From contig DATGMD010000075.1 of NCBI GenBank assembly GCA_035293805.1, forward strand, positions 1-38,208: 38,208 bases of DNA, given 5' to 3'. The notes under the pieces were generated by a model that saw only the letters and a program-made list of their open reading frames with translations, was not told where the DNA came from and ran no database searches. The translations under genes and the position numbers were made by a program. Each line of letters starts with the position of its first letter. Position 1 is the first letter of the stretch. This document shows positions 29,933 through 37,759 of the stretch, one piece after another. This DNA is from JAJPHF01 sp035293805. GTDB lineage: Bacteria > Chloroflexota > UBA6077 > JAJPHF01.

Positions 29933-30979
29933 ATGCCCGAACTCCCTGAAGTAGAAACCACGCGCCGCCACCTGGCCGAGCACCTGCCCGGCGCGCGGGT
30001 GGCGGCGGTGGCGCTGCTCGATCCGCGCGCCCTGCTGCGCCCCGATCCCGCGACGTTCGCTGCGCGCGTCGTCGGCGCGACGGTCCTGGCCGTCGCGCGG
30101 CGGGCGAAGTACCTCATCGTGCCGCTTACTCCGACTTGTGGCCAGGCTGAACGATCGGCTGACACCGGGGTTGCGGCCTGCGGGCCGCGGGCGGGCACGC
30201 GACCCGCCCCTACGATATTCGGCGGACTGCCGGCGGGCGGGAAACCCGCCGCTACCAGACGCCGGCCGCGCTCCTTGCCTGCAAGCAGTGCTGGCGGCGC
30301 GGTGGCGAACGGCCAGGTATGGACGAATGCCAGCCGCCGAAACGGGCAGGCGGCGCCGGCCGACGACTACCTGATTGTCCACCGCCGCATGACGGGCAAC
30401 CTCTTGCTGCGCGAGCCGGGCGCCCCGCCCGACGCGCACACCGTAGCCGTGCTTACGCTGGACGACGGCCGCGAACTGCGCTTCTGCGACATGCGCCGCT
30501 TCGCCAAGCTGTGGCTGGCCGACGCCGCGGAGGTGGCCGCGCTCGACCGGGCGCTCGGTCCCGAGCCACTGACGCGCCTGTTCACCGCCGAGCGCCTGGC
30601 GGCGGCGCTCCGCGGGCGGCGCGGCTCGCTGAAGCCGCTGCTGCTGAACCAGAACCTGGTGGCCGGGCTGGGCAATATCTACGTGGACGAGGCGCTGTTC
30701 GCCGCGCGCCTGCACCCCACGCGCACGGTCGACACGCTGACCGACGCCGACTTCCGCCGCCTGCACCGCGCCATCCGCGCCGTGCTCGCGCAGGGCATCC
30801 GCAACGAGGGCACGACCTTCCGCGACTACCTGGGCGCCGTGGGCCAGCCCGGCCGCAACCAGATGATGGTCGAGGTGTTCAAGCGGGAGGGAAAGCCCTG
30901 CTCGCGCTGCCGTACGCTCATCCGGAAGACCCGCGTGGGCGGCCGCGGCACTCACTACTGCCCCCGCTGCCAGCAGTAG
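29933..30979 (+). CDS. mutM: formamidopyrimidine-DNA glycosylase with internal repeat-derived insertion
   Basis: A 348-residue Fpg/MutM removing oxidised purines. It starts MPELPEVETTRRHLAEHL (catalytic Pro2 and Glu3). The middle has RRMTGNLLL, DMRRFAKLWL and LKPLLLNQNLVAGLGNIYVDEALF. The C-terminal zinc finger is CSRCRTLIRKTRVGGRGTHYCPRCQ. About 75 residues between AKYLIVPLTP and DDYLIVHRRMTG are foreign to the family; there the normal protein has a short hairpin. They are encoded by R3 repeat sequence at about 30165-30275 and flanks. The insertion lies in the N-terminal beta-sandwich, not at the active site, so the enzyme may remain functional. Confidence 0.93.
   Translation: MPELPEVETTRRHLAEHLPGARVAAVALLDPRALLRPDPATFAARVVGATVLAVARRAKYLIVPLTPTCGQAERSADTGVAACGPRAGTRPAPTIFGGLPAGGKPAATRRRPRSLPASSAGGAVANGQVWTNASRRNGQAAPADDYLIVHRRMTGNLLLREPGAPPDAHTVAVLTLDDGRELRFCDMRRFAKLWLADAAEVAALDRALGPEPLTRLFTAERLAAALRGRRGSLKPLLLNQNLVAGLGNIYVDEALFAARLHPTRTVDTLTDADFRRLHRAIRAVLAQGIRNEGTTFRDYLGAVGQPGRNQMMVEVFKREGKPCSRCRTLIRKTRVGGRGTHYCPRCQQ
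30165..30275. repeat. R3 palindromic repeats inside mutM
   Basis: Two units of a GC palindrome are visible: GCGGGCGGGCACGCGACCCG followed by CCCCTAC, and GGCGGGCGGGAAACCCGCCG followed by CTAC. The complement reads GTCTGGTAGCGGCGGGTTTC and CGTAGGGGCGGGTCGCGTGC. A related pair lies at 35350-35412. Confidence 0.68.
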
Positions 30980-30990
30980 ACGGCCGGGCC

Positions 30991-31359
30991 TTAGCGGGCG
31001 TCGAGGTGGTCGTCGACGAGCTGCAAGAGATCGTCGATGCTGAACGGCTTGGCCAGGTAGCCCTGGGCGCCGATCTCGGCCGCGCGCCGCGAGGCGTCCT
31101 GGGCAGCGGTGATGACGATTACCGGGGGCCGGGGCGGCGGAAGCTCGGCATAGCGCCGCGCGAACTCCCAGCCGTCGACGATGGGCATCTTCATGTCGAG
31201 CAGGATGAGATCCGGCTGCTCCTGGTTCAAGGTAGCCAACGCCACGGCCCCGTCGCGGGCCGTCACCACCTCGTACCCCTCGCTGGCCAGGACCATCTCC
31301 ATCATGTCGCGGATGCTATCGTCGTCCTCGACGACCAGGAGGCGACGCGTCCCGTTCAT
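30991..31359 (-). CDS. single-domain response regulator
   Basis: A 122-residue CheY-like receiver without an output domain. The acidic pocket is VVEDDDSI and the phosphoacceptor Asp55 lies in LILLDMKMP. ITAA carries the switch Thr, and LAKPF the conserved Lys. The ATG overlaps the kinase stop codon (ATGA), so the pair is coupled. Lacking a DNA-binding domain, it probably signals through protein contacts or a phosphorelay. Confidence 0.93.
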   Translation of the reverse strand: MNGTRRLLVVEDDDSIRDMMEMVLASEGYEVVTARDGAVALATLNQEQPDLILLDMKMPIVDGWEFARRYAELPPPRPPVIVITAAQDASRRAAEIGAQGYLAKPFSIDDLLQLVDDHLDAR

Positions 31360-33038
31360 GCCCGAGCCTCGGCCACGACGCGTGCCGGCACCTCGACCAC
31401 GAAGCGGCTGCCCCGCCCCTCGGCCGACTCGGCCCAGATCCGCCCCCCGTGGCGCTCCACGATCTGCCGGCTGAGGTAGAGCCCCAGGCCCAGCCCCGAG
31501 CGATGGCTGGCCGCGTGGGCCTGGTAGTAGCGCTCGAAGATGTGCGACTGCCGGTCGGCGGGGATTCCCAGGCCCTCGTCGCGCACCGCCAGCCGCACCC
31601 AGCCGGGCCGGGACTGCGCCAGCTCGACCTCGACGTGGCCGCCGTCCGGGCTGTACTTGATCGCATTGTCGAGCAGGTTGGCTACGACCTGCTCGAAGCG
31701 GAACGCATCCACCTCCGCCCACAGCTCGGGCGGCGCGTCCAGCGTGAGGGTATGCCGCTCGGTCTGGCTCTGCGCCTGCTCGACGGCCCGGCTGACGAGT
31801 CGGGCCAGGTCCTCGGGCGCCCGATCCAGCTCCAGGTGGCCGCCATCGAGGCGCGACATCTCTAGGAGCTGCGTCACCAGCCGCGACAGGTTCCCGGCCT
31901 GGTGATGGATGCTCTCGACCGCCCGCTGGAAGCGCGCCGAGTCCAGCGCGCCGCCGCGCGCCGACATGCGCAGGAGTAGCTCGGCAAACCCGCGCAGGCT
32001 GGTGACCGGGGTCTTTAGCTCGTGGGCGGCGGTCGAGAGGAACTCGTCGCGGAGCTGCACGGCGCGGATCGCCTCCTCGGCCTCCTCGCGGGCCAGCCGG
32101 GTCGCCTCGTACAGCCGCGCGTGCTCGATCGCCAGCGCCGCACGGTCGGCGACGATCTGCAGGAAGCTGACATCGTTCGCGTTGAAGCGACGATAGTAGA
32201 GGGTGCCGACATGCAGCACGCCGAGCACGCGCCCGCGCACGATGAGCGGGGCGCCCAGCAGCGACTTGACGCCTTTCTCGCGCAGGATGGGGTTGCGCAC
32301 GTCGCTCTGCTCGACGTCGTCCACCGTGATCGGTCGGCGCTCGGCGGCGATGCGGCCGGCAAAGCCCTGCCCCAGCGGGAGCGGTATGCCCGCCACCACC
32401 TCTTCCTCGATGCCCTTCGCCGCCCGGGGCATCAGCACCTGCTCGTCTTCGTTGAGCAGCAGGATGGCCACGGTATCGACGTTCAGCACTTCGCTGACCC
32501 GATCGAGCAGCGTGGCCAGCAGCGCATCCAGCTCCAGGTGGGCCAGCGCGGCCTCGGTCACGGTCTGGATCGCGCGCAGCTGGTCGAGCGCCGTCTCGGC
32601 CTGGGTGCGCGCGCCGCGCTCCATCTCCAGCAGGCGCAGGCGCTCTTCTTCCGCCCGCTTGCGCTCGCTCAGGTCGCGAGTCACCTTGGCGAAGCCGACG
32701 TGTCGCCCCCGGCCGTCGCGCAGGGCGGTGATCAGCACGCTGGCCCAGAAGCGCGAGCCATCGCTGCGGATCCGCCAGCCCTCGTCTGCCCAGCGCCCTT
32801 CCTCCAGGGCCGTCCGCAGGGCGTAGGCGGGCTTGCCACGACGCGCCTCCTCCGGCGGATAGAAGATCGAGAAATGCTTACCGATCACCTCGTCGGCGCG
32901 GTAGCCCTTGATCCGCTGGGCGCCGGCGTTCCAGCTCTGGACGCGGCCGTCGGGATCGAGCAGGAAGATCGCGTAGTCTTGCACGCCCTCGACGAGCAGG
33001 CGGAAGAGATCGCTTTCTAGCTCCGTCTTTAGCGCCAT
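31356..33038 (-). CDS. PAS-GAF sensor histidine kinase (cytoplasmic)
   Basis: A 560-residue kinase with no transmembrane segment. The PAS domain is about 8-125 (DYAIFLLDPDGRVQSWNAGAQRIKGY), the coiled linker 125-160, and the GAF domain 165-310 (LLGAPLIVRGRVLGVLHVGT). HisKA has the phosphoacceptor H339 in FLSTAAHELKTPVTSLRG. The ATPase core has FEQVVANLLDNAIKYSPDGG (N box), VRDEGLGIP (G1), HIFERYYQ (F box) and GLGLGLYLS (G2). ATG 33038 is the best start: earlier in-frame sequence is Arg/Gly-rich and not family-like. The signal is likely a small ligand or redox state sensed by PAS/GAF. It works with the coupled response regulator. Confidence 0.93.
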   Translation of the reverse strand: MALKTELESDLFRLLVEGVQDYAIFLLDPDGRVQSWNAGAQRIKGYRADEVIGKHFSIFYPPEEARRGKPAYALRTALEEGRWADEGWRIRSDGSRFWASVLITALRDGRGRHVGFAKVTRDLSERKRAEEERLRLLEMERGARTQAETALDQLRAIQTVTEAALAHLELDALLATLLDRVSEVLNVDTVAILLLNEDEQVLMPRAAKGIEEEVVAGIPLPLGQGFAGRIAAERRPITVDDVEQSDVRNPILREKGVKSLLGAPLIVRGRVLGVLHVGTLYYRRFNANDVSFLQIVADRAALAIEHARLYEATRLAREEAEEAIRAVQLRDEFLSTAAHELKTPVTSLRGFAELLLRMSARGGALDSARFQRAVESIHHQAGNLSRLVTQLLEMSRLDGGHLELDRAPEDLARLVSRAVEQAQSQTERHTLTLDAPPELWAEVDAFRFEQVVANLLDNAIKYSPDGGHVEVELAQSRPGWVRLAVRDEGLGIPADRQSHIFERYYQAHAASHRSGLGLGLYLSRQIVERHGGRIWAESAEGRGSRFVVEVPARVVAEARA

Positions 33039-33213
33039 CTGGCTATCCGTGACCGCACCTTGCCCGCTCCCGCCCGGCGACGTGACCCGCGCGAAGCACC
33101 CCCCGGACGGCCCGTCCCGCGGCGGCCTGGCAGCCACACGTCAGCTGGCCGCGCCGAAACGCGGCGAGCCTCGCGCTGTCGGGAGGGATCCGGGGACCAG
33201 ACCGGCGGCGAGC

Positions 33214-33229
33214 CATTCCGGCGGGAATG
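33214..33229. promoter_or_regulatory. short inverted repeat upstream of the kinase operon
   Basis: CATTCC-GGCG-GGAATG, a perfect 6-bp inverted repeat in the 294-bp region (33039-33332) between the kinase start and the aldolase stop. It could be an operator; the rest of the region shows nothing recognisable. Confidence 0.25.
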
Positions 33230-33332
33230 CACAAAGCATACCATGCCGGCGCCGCGGCTCCCTGCCGGCCAGGGGGTAGCGTCGGCGGACCGCGGCGGGG
33301 GCGGGCTAACCGCCTCGTACACTCCGCGCGCC

Positions 33333-34205
33333 TCAGGGCGCGGGGGCGCGGCCGGTGGCGCGGAGAGCGGCTTCGAGGCCGCCGTAGCTACGGGTGGGCG
33401 CGGCCATCAGGAAGCGGTAGCCCTCCTCGACCAGCCGGCCGACGTTGCGCGCGTCGACGTGCGGGTGGCCGCACACCACGTTGTGCTCCTGGCAGATGCG
33501 CAGGATCGTGCGCATGGCGTCCGCGACGACGGGGTGCTCGTACTGGCGCGGGTAGCCGAGGTTCTGCGACAGGTCGCCCTCGCCGATCAGCACCACGCCG
33601 ATGCCGGGCACCTCCCTGAGGATCCGCGGCAGCTCGTCGATGGCGCGCACTTCCTCGCACATGATGATGACCAGCAGCTCGCCGGTCGGGTTGAGCGGCC
33701 AGACGTCGGCGCGCTGGTAGTACTCTTGCTGCCCGAGGCCCCAGTAGCGGGCCGCGACGGTCGGCGCGTCGCCGCGCACGCCCTCCGGCTCGTAGTTCGG
33801 CGCCTCCTTGGGCCGCGGGTAGCGGCACGCCGCCACGGCGTTGTAGGCGTCCTCGACGGTGCTGACGTGCGGCCACACGACGCCGTAGACGCCCGAATCG
33901 AGCACCTGCTTGGCAATCCACTGGTTGTGCTCGCCGCCGTTCGGGGGGATGCGCACGATGGGAGTGACGGCCGGGGCCAGCGTGCCGCGCTGGACGATCT
34001 GGCCGCGGTTGAGCATGTACTGGAGCGCGTCGCGCAGCGCGCGGATGTCGTAGGGGCCGTGCTCCATCTCGTAGACGATGCCGTCGTAGGCCGACGTGGC
34101 GTTGGCGATCGCCGAGTCGAGATCAGTACTGGAGAAGGCGGTGATGGGCGTGCCGCCGCTCTCCAGCACGCGGATGATGCCGTTTAGCCGCGGGATGTCA
34201 GCCAT
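33333..34205 (-). CDS. HpcH/HpaI-family aldolase
   Basis: A 290-residue class II pyruvate aldolase of the HpcH/HpaI (citrate-lyase-like) family. Such enzymes cleave 4-hydroxy-2-oxo acids with a divalent metal. His49 in EMEHGPYD is the catalytic base, Arg85 in PIVRIPPN binds the keto acid, and E184 (IMCEEVRAI) and D211 (IGEGDLSQNLG) match the metal ligands. It starts 10 nt after the ligJ-like stop with TAAGGAG upstream, so the two form an operon. Given the LigJ-like partner, I infer that it cleaves 4-carboxy-4-hydroxy-2-oxoadipate or a similar product to pyruvate and oxaloacetate. The classic LigK is an unrelated RraA-type aldolase. Confidence 0.86.
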   Translation of the reverse strand: MADIPRLNGIIRVLESGGTPITAFSSTDLDSAIANATSAYDGIVYEMEHGPYDIRALRDALQYMLNRGQIVQRGTLAPAVTPIVRIPPNGGEHNQWIAKQVLDSGVYGVVWPHVSTVEDAYNAVAACRYPRPKEAPNYEPEGVRGDAPTVAARYWGLGQQEYYQRADVWPLNPTGELLVIIMCEEVRAIDELPRILREVPGIGVVLIGEGDLSQNLGYPRQYEHPVVADAMRTILRICQEHNVVCGHPHVDARNVGRLVEEGYRFLMAAPTRSYGGLEAALRATGRAPAP

Positions 34206-34215
34206 GCTGTGCTCC

Positions 34216-35229
34216 TTATGCCGAACGGGCCGCGAGGCGTTGGTTGAGGCGGGAGTAGACGCGGCGGGCGTTGCCCTCGAAGAGCTTGTGGCGGTCCTCG
34301 TCGGTGAGCCAGGAGATGCCGTCGAGGTAGGGCTTGGTGTCGTCGAACCAGCGGCCCGTCTTGGGATCGATGGCGTTGACGGCGCCGACCATCTCGGAGG
34401 CGAACATCACGTTGTCCACGCCGACGGCCTTGATGAGCGTCTCAACCGCGTCCTGGCTGTAGATCGCGGTGTCGAAGTACAGCTTCTTGATCGCCTCCTC
34501 GAACGGCTGGCGGCCCTGCACGACGTTGATGCCACGGTAGCGCGCGAGCTGGTAGGGCACGGCGCCGCCGCCATGAGGAATGACGATCTTGAGCGTGGGG
34601 AAGTCCTCGAAGACGCGCGACTCCAGTAGCTGGAACACGGCGGCGGTATCGCCGTTGATGTAGTACACCGCCGTCGTGTGCAGCGCCGGGTTGATCGACG
34701 TGCTGACGTGGATCATGGCCGGCACGTCCAGCTCGACCAGCGCCTCCCAGAGCGGGTACCACCACTCGTCGCCGAGGGAGGGCGTCACGCCCATGCCGGC
34801 GCTGGGGTCAGGGTTCACGTTGGCGCCAAGGAAGCCGAACTCCAGGATGCAGCGCCGCAGCTCCTCGATGCAGTTCTTCGGGCTCACGCCCGGTGATTGC
34901 GGGAGCTGGCAGACGCCCGCGAACTGGTCCGGGAAGAGCTGGCAGACCCGATGGATCAGCTCGTTGTTCACCTCGGTCCAGTAGCGGCTGACCAGCTCGC
35001 CGCCGAAGTGGTGGCCCATCGCCGAGGCCTGGGGCGAGAAGATGGTCAGGTCGGTGCCGCGCTCCTGCTGCTGCTTGATCTGGCTGTTCTCCAGGCTGGC
35101 CTTGATCTGCTCGTCGCTGATCTGCAGCTTGCCCTTCGTCGGCCGGCCGAGATTGATGATCTGGTTGGCGCGGTAGGCGCGCAGCGGCGCGGGAGCCGTG
35201 GTGTAGTGGCCGTGGATGTCGATGATCAT
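34216..35229 (-). CDS. 4-oxalomesaconate hydratase-like amidohydrolase (LigJ-like)
   Basis: A 337-residue member of the amidohydrolase superfamily, strongly resembling LigJ of Sphingobium SYK-6 (recalled from memory). LigJ hydrates 4-oxalomesaconate in the protocatechuate 4,5-cleavage/gallate pathway. It starts MIIDIHGHYTTAPAPL (H6, H8). Other ligands are H174 in AMIHVSTS, H219 in IPHGGGAVPY, and E279 in VMFASEMVGAVNAIDPKTG, where LigJ has Glu in place of the family Asp. ATG 35229 is chosen because AGGAG is 9 nt upstream; ATG 35238 overlaps that site. Its promoter is at 35585-35613. The aldolase gene follows in an operon. No ring-cleaving dioxygenase is present in the window. Confidence 0.84.
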   Translation of the reverse strand: MIIDIHGHYTTAPAPLRAYRANQIINLGRPTKGKLQISDEQIKASLENSQIKQQQERGTDLTIFSPQASAMGHHFGGELVSRYWTEVNNELIHRVCQLFPDQFAGVCQLPQSPGVSPKNCIEELRRCILEFGFLGANVNPDPSAGMGVTPSLGDEWWYPLWEALVELDVPAMIHVSTSINPALHTTAVYYINGDTAAVFQLLESRVFEDFPTLKIVIPHGGGAVPYQLARYRGINVVQGRQPFEEAIKKLYFDTAIYSQDAVETLIKAVGVDNVMFASEMVGAVNAIDPKTGRWFDDTKPYLDGISWLTDEDRHKLFEGNARRVYSRLNQRLAARSA

Positions 35230-35667
35230 GCGTTCCATCTCCTGTTGTGGTGGCACGCTCGCCGCGCCAGCCGCGCGCCTACCGCGCCGTGGGGGTGGGC
35301 CGAGCCGAGCGGCCTTAGAGCGCCGTGCAAAGCGGGTGAGCGGCCAACGTCTGGTAGGGGCCGGTTGAAACCCGCTCGCGGCCCGCGGCGTCGTGCCCGC
35401 CCGCTAACGTAGGGGCGGCTCCGGTGGTCGTCCGCGCCCCGCAGGCCGCTGCCCCGGCGCCGGCCGGTCACTCATCCGAGCTGCAAGCCGCTGTAGTGGC
35501 CGCCGGCGACGCGGTGACGCGGGTGGCCCGGCGCTCGGCTCGGGGCGCGCGGCGCCCCTCATTGTCCCGCGTTGGTTCGGGCGCACTATAGCATCGGCCC
35601 GGGCGCGGGTCAACGCGGGCGTGGCTCCGGCGGCCGTCGCCAGAGCGCGGCTACGGACGGGGAGCGG
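35230..35667. repeat. 438-bp intergenic region with R3 repeats, upstream of the ligJ-like operon
   Basis: No gene is seen. The region carries two R3-type units around 35350-35412 (GTCTGGTAGGGGCCGGTTGA and CGTAGGGGCGGC), related to those inside mutM. It also carries the operon promoter at its upstream end, giving a leader of about 350 nt that includes the repeats. Confidence 0.55.
35585..35613 (-). promoter_or_regulatory. sigma70-type promoter of the ligJ-like operon
   Basis: On the minus strand: TTGACC (35613-35608), a 17-nt spacer, and TATAGT (35590-35585) with TGC before the -10. It lies between the solute-binding protein gene and the hydratase gene, so the operon is separately transcribed. 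Confidence 0.68.
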
Positions 35668-36753
35668 CTACGGATGGTAGTGCGCGGCGAGCCAGCCGCT
35701 CGCCTCCAGCTCGCGGACGAGGCTGAGGTCGACGATGTCGGCAGGGTGGGCGGTGCGCGCCGCAGGCAGGTCGGTGTTGTCGAGCACCGTCTGGATGCCG
35801 TCCTCGGAGATCCACGGGCTCCAGGCGTCACGGTAGAGCTGGTAGGCCTGCTCGGCGTCGGGACGCGAGTCCTGGCGGGTGCCGTGCATGATGGCCGCGA
35901 TGGCGGCGTCGGGATGGTCGCGGGCATACTGCAAGCCCTCGATGTACGCCATCACGAAGCGACGCAGCATGTCGCGCTCGCGCTCCAGCTCGCCGCGCGA
36001 GGTCGTGACGTGGTTCAGCGCGACGCGGATGCCCAGGTCGTCCACGTCGACGAGTTGCCGGGCGCCGCTGGCGATCGCCTGCTCGTTGAACGGCGACGGC
36101 AGCGCGCCGGCCGCGACGGCGCCCGTAAGCACCGACGCCAGCACGGTCGGCTGGTCGCGCAGGTAGGTGATCTCGGCGTCGCGGTCCGGCTCGACGCCGA
36201 GGCGGCGCAGCGCGGCGAACAGCGCCATCGAGCCGCCGGAGCCCGGCGTGGTGGTCGCCACCGAGCGGCCGCGCAGGTCGTCCACGCGGGTCACGTCGGG
36301 CGTGTTGGTCACGACCTTGAGCAGCGCCTTGTCGTTCACGCCGGCGATGAACACGCGATCCGTCGCGCCGCTGAGCCAGGCGACGATCGACGAGCCGCCG
36401 CTGATGGCGAGGGGCACGCTGCCGGCGGAGAGCGCCTGGCTGGTGGCCGCCGGCGACATGTTGGCCAGCTCGGGCGCCAGGCCGTAGCGCTGGAAGATGC
36501 CCTGCTCGTCGGCCACCCACAGCGGCGTGACCGACGCGCTGAGCGCCGAGACCGCCACCTGGAACGCCCGCGGCTCCGGCGCCGCGGCGGGCGGGGCATC
36601 CGGCACGCTGGCGGCCGGGGACGGGACGGTGGCGGCGGCGAGGGGCGCGCTCGCCCCGGCGGGAGCCGACGGCGTGCCGGCACCGGCGGGGGCGCAAGCC
36701 AGCAGGCTCGCGAGCAGCAGCCCGCCGAGCCACGATCGGAGTCCGTGTTGCAT
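35668..36753 (-). CDS. NMT1/SsuA-like ABC transporter substrate-binding lipoprotein (orphan)
   Basis: A 361-residue lipoprotein. The signal WLGGLLLASLLAC ends in a good lipobox (LLAC, lipidated Cys20), followed by a 45-residue Ala/Pro linker. The NMT1-type domain has VAVSALSASVTPLWVADEQGIFQRYGLAPEL, LAISGGSSIVAWLSGA, and DLRGRSVATTTPGSGGSMALFAALRRLGVEP. GGAGGG precedes ATG 36753. No permease or ATPase is nearby. Its position upstream of the ligJ-like/aldolase operon suggests that the ligand may be an aromatic or tricarboxylic acid, but this is only an inference from location. Confidence 0.87.
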   Translation of the reverse strand: MQHGLRSWLGGLLLASLLACAPAGAGTPSAPAGASAPLAAATVPSPAASVPDAPPAAAPEPRAFQVAVSALSASVTPLWVADEQGIFQRYGLAPELANMSPAATSQALSAGSVPLAISGGSSIVAWLSGATDRVFIAGVNDKALLKVVTNTPDVTRVDDLRGRSVATTTPGSGGSMALFAALRRLGVEPDRDAEITYLRDQPTVLASVLTGAVAAGALPSPFNEQAIASGARQLVDVDDLGIRVALNHVTTSRGELERERDMLRRFVMAYIEGLQYARDHPDAAIAAIMHGTRQDSRPDAEQAYQLYRDAWSPWISEDGIQTVLDNTDLPAARTAHPADIVDLSLVRELEASGWLAAHYHP

Positions 36754-36806
36754 GTCGCCGTCCCTCCGTCCGGGGCGTCCCCGCTCGTAAACTCAGCCGC
36801 TCTGCC

Positions 36807-37010
36807 CTAAAGCAGATCGATGTGCTTGCCCCTGGCGCCGGTGCGACCCTCGACGACGCCGGCCCGTTCCCAGCACGCGCAGCCGCTGCACGAGCAGTGA
36901 GTGCGGAATGCCGGGCACGCCTACCTCTCGCGGACGATGAGCGGCGTCCAGCGCTCTGCGATAATCTCGCCCGCCTTCGCCACCGGACAGAAGCCGCCTT
37001 ACGTGCGCAT
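36807..37010 (-). pseudogene. HxlR-family transcriptional regulator, decayed
   Basis: From ATG 37010, with an ideal GGGGGAGG 6 nt upstream, the frame reads MRT, a TAA stop at codon 4, then GGFCPVAKAGEIIAERWTPLIVRE. That is the classic start of HxlR winged-helix regulators, where codon 4 is normally Tyr. After VRE, the segment equivalent to the LLxGxxRFNDL region is missing and the frame shifts. GVPGIPHSLLVQRLRVL follows in another frame, and ERAGVVEGRTGARGK returns after a second shift, ending at TAG 36809-36807. One nonsense codon, one deletion and two frame changes make it clearly inactive. Confidence 0.8.
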
Positions 37011-37363
37011 GACCGACCTCCCCCAGGACTGGTAATTCCAGCTTACTCCATTTTTCGGACTGACCGATCGTAGGTGACCGCCTTATGCTCGAATTGGGCG
37101 GGCGTACCGAGCGTTCACGCCGGATGCGGTAGTTCAAGGAGGAGCACGACGACGCTCGCACAGACAGCCTGAGAGGCGAGCCGCCTGTTTGGGGGATGCA
37201 CGATGGTCAGGGTATCCGTGCCGCTTCACGTGACGCCACGCCGGGCGTGCCGGGGCGGTAACGCGCTACGCGCGCCCCCCTCTGGCCCGCCTGACACCCA
37301 GGCCGCTCGCCCCACCTGTGATGGGTTCTTCGCGCTGGAACACTGAACTGATAGGAGAGAGCC
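37011..37363. other. intergenic region upstream of the small secreted protein gene
   Basis: 353 bp between the HxlR remnant and the secreted protein gene. It holds the remnant's ribosome-binding site at the left edge and a small CACGC-GCGTG hairpin near 37240. No promoter is convincing and no further gene is seen. Confidence 0.4.
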
Positions 37364-37759
37364 ATGAACCTTCGCAAGTCCAGCCGGCCCCTCGTGATGG
37401 CCTCGGTGCTGACTCTCGCTGGCCTGAGCGTCACCGCCTTGCAGGCTCATGCTGAGGACCAGGGGGCGTGTACTCCCGCCACCTGCGGCACCAAGACGTG
37501 CTATGACTACTTCAACCGCAGCGGGACCTACTCTGGCGGCGACACGATCGTTTTCAAAAACTCAGAAGGGGAGCTCCACATCTACATCTGCAATGGCTTC
37601 ACGGGCGACTGGGACTTCGTGGGTGGGCCGCCGCCGCCCGCGGGCAACCCACGTGGGCCCGTGCCGGGCAGTATGGCCCCGCCGGCTGAGACCTCGCCGA
37701 CGAGCCCCGCCGGGCCGCCGAGCGTCACCGGCCCGCGTCCCAACGCCCCCGCGCGCTGA
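37364..37759 (+). CDS. small secreted Cys-containing protein with Pro-rich tail
   Basis: A 131-residue protein of unknown function, behind AGGAGAGAGCC. The signal peptide (LVMASVLTLAGLSVTALQAHA) probably ends at AHA. About 55 mature residues carry four Cys (ACTPATCGTKTCYDYF and IYICNGF) and strand-like patches (TIVFKNSEGELHIYICNGFTGDWDFVG). The remaining 45 are Pro/Gly/Ser-rich. Two disulfides are plausible. Similar short Cys-domain exported proteins occur in high-GC bacteria, but I cannot name a family. Confidence 0.72.
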   Translation: MNLRKSSRPLVMASVLTLAGLSVTALQAHAEDQGACTPATCGTKTCYDYFNRSGTYSGGDTIVFKNSEGELHIYICNGFTGDWDFVGGPPPPAGNPRGPVPGSMAPPAETSPTSPAGPPSVTGPRPNAPAR

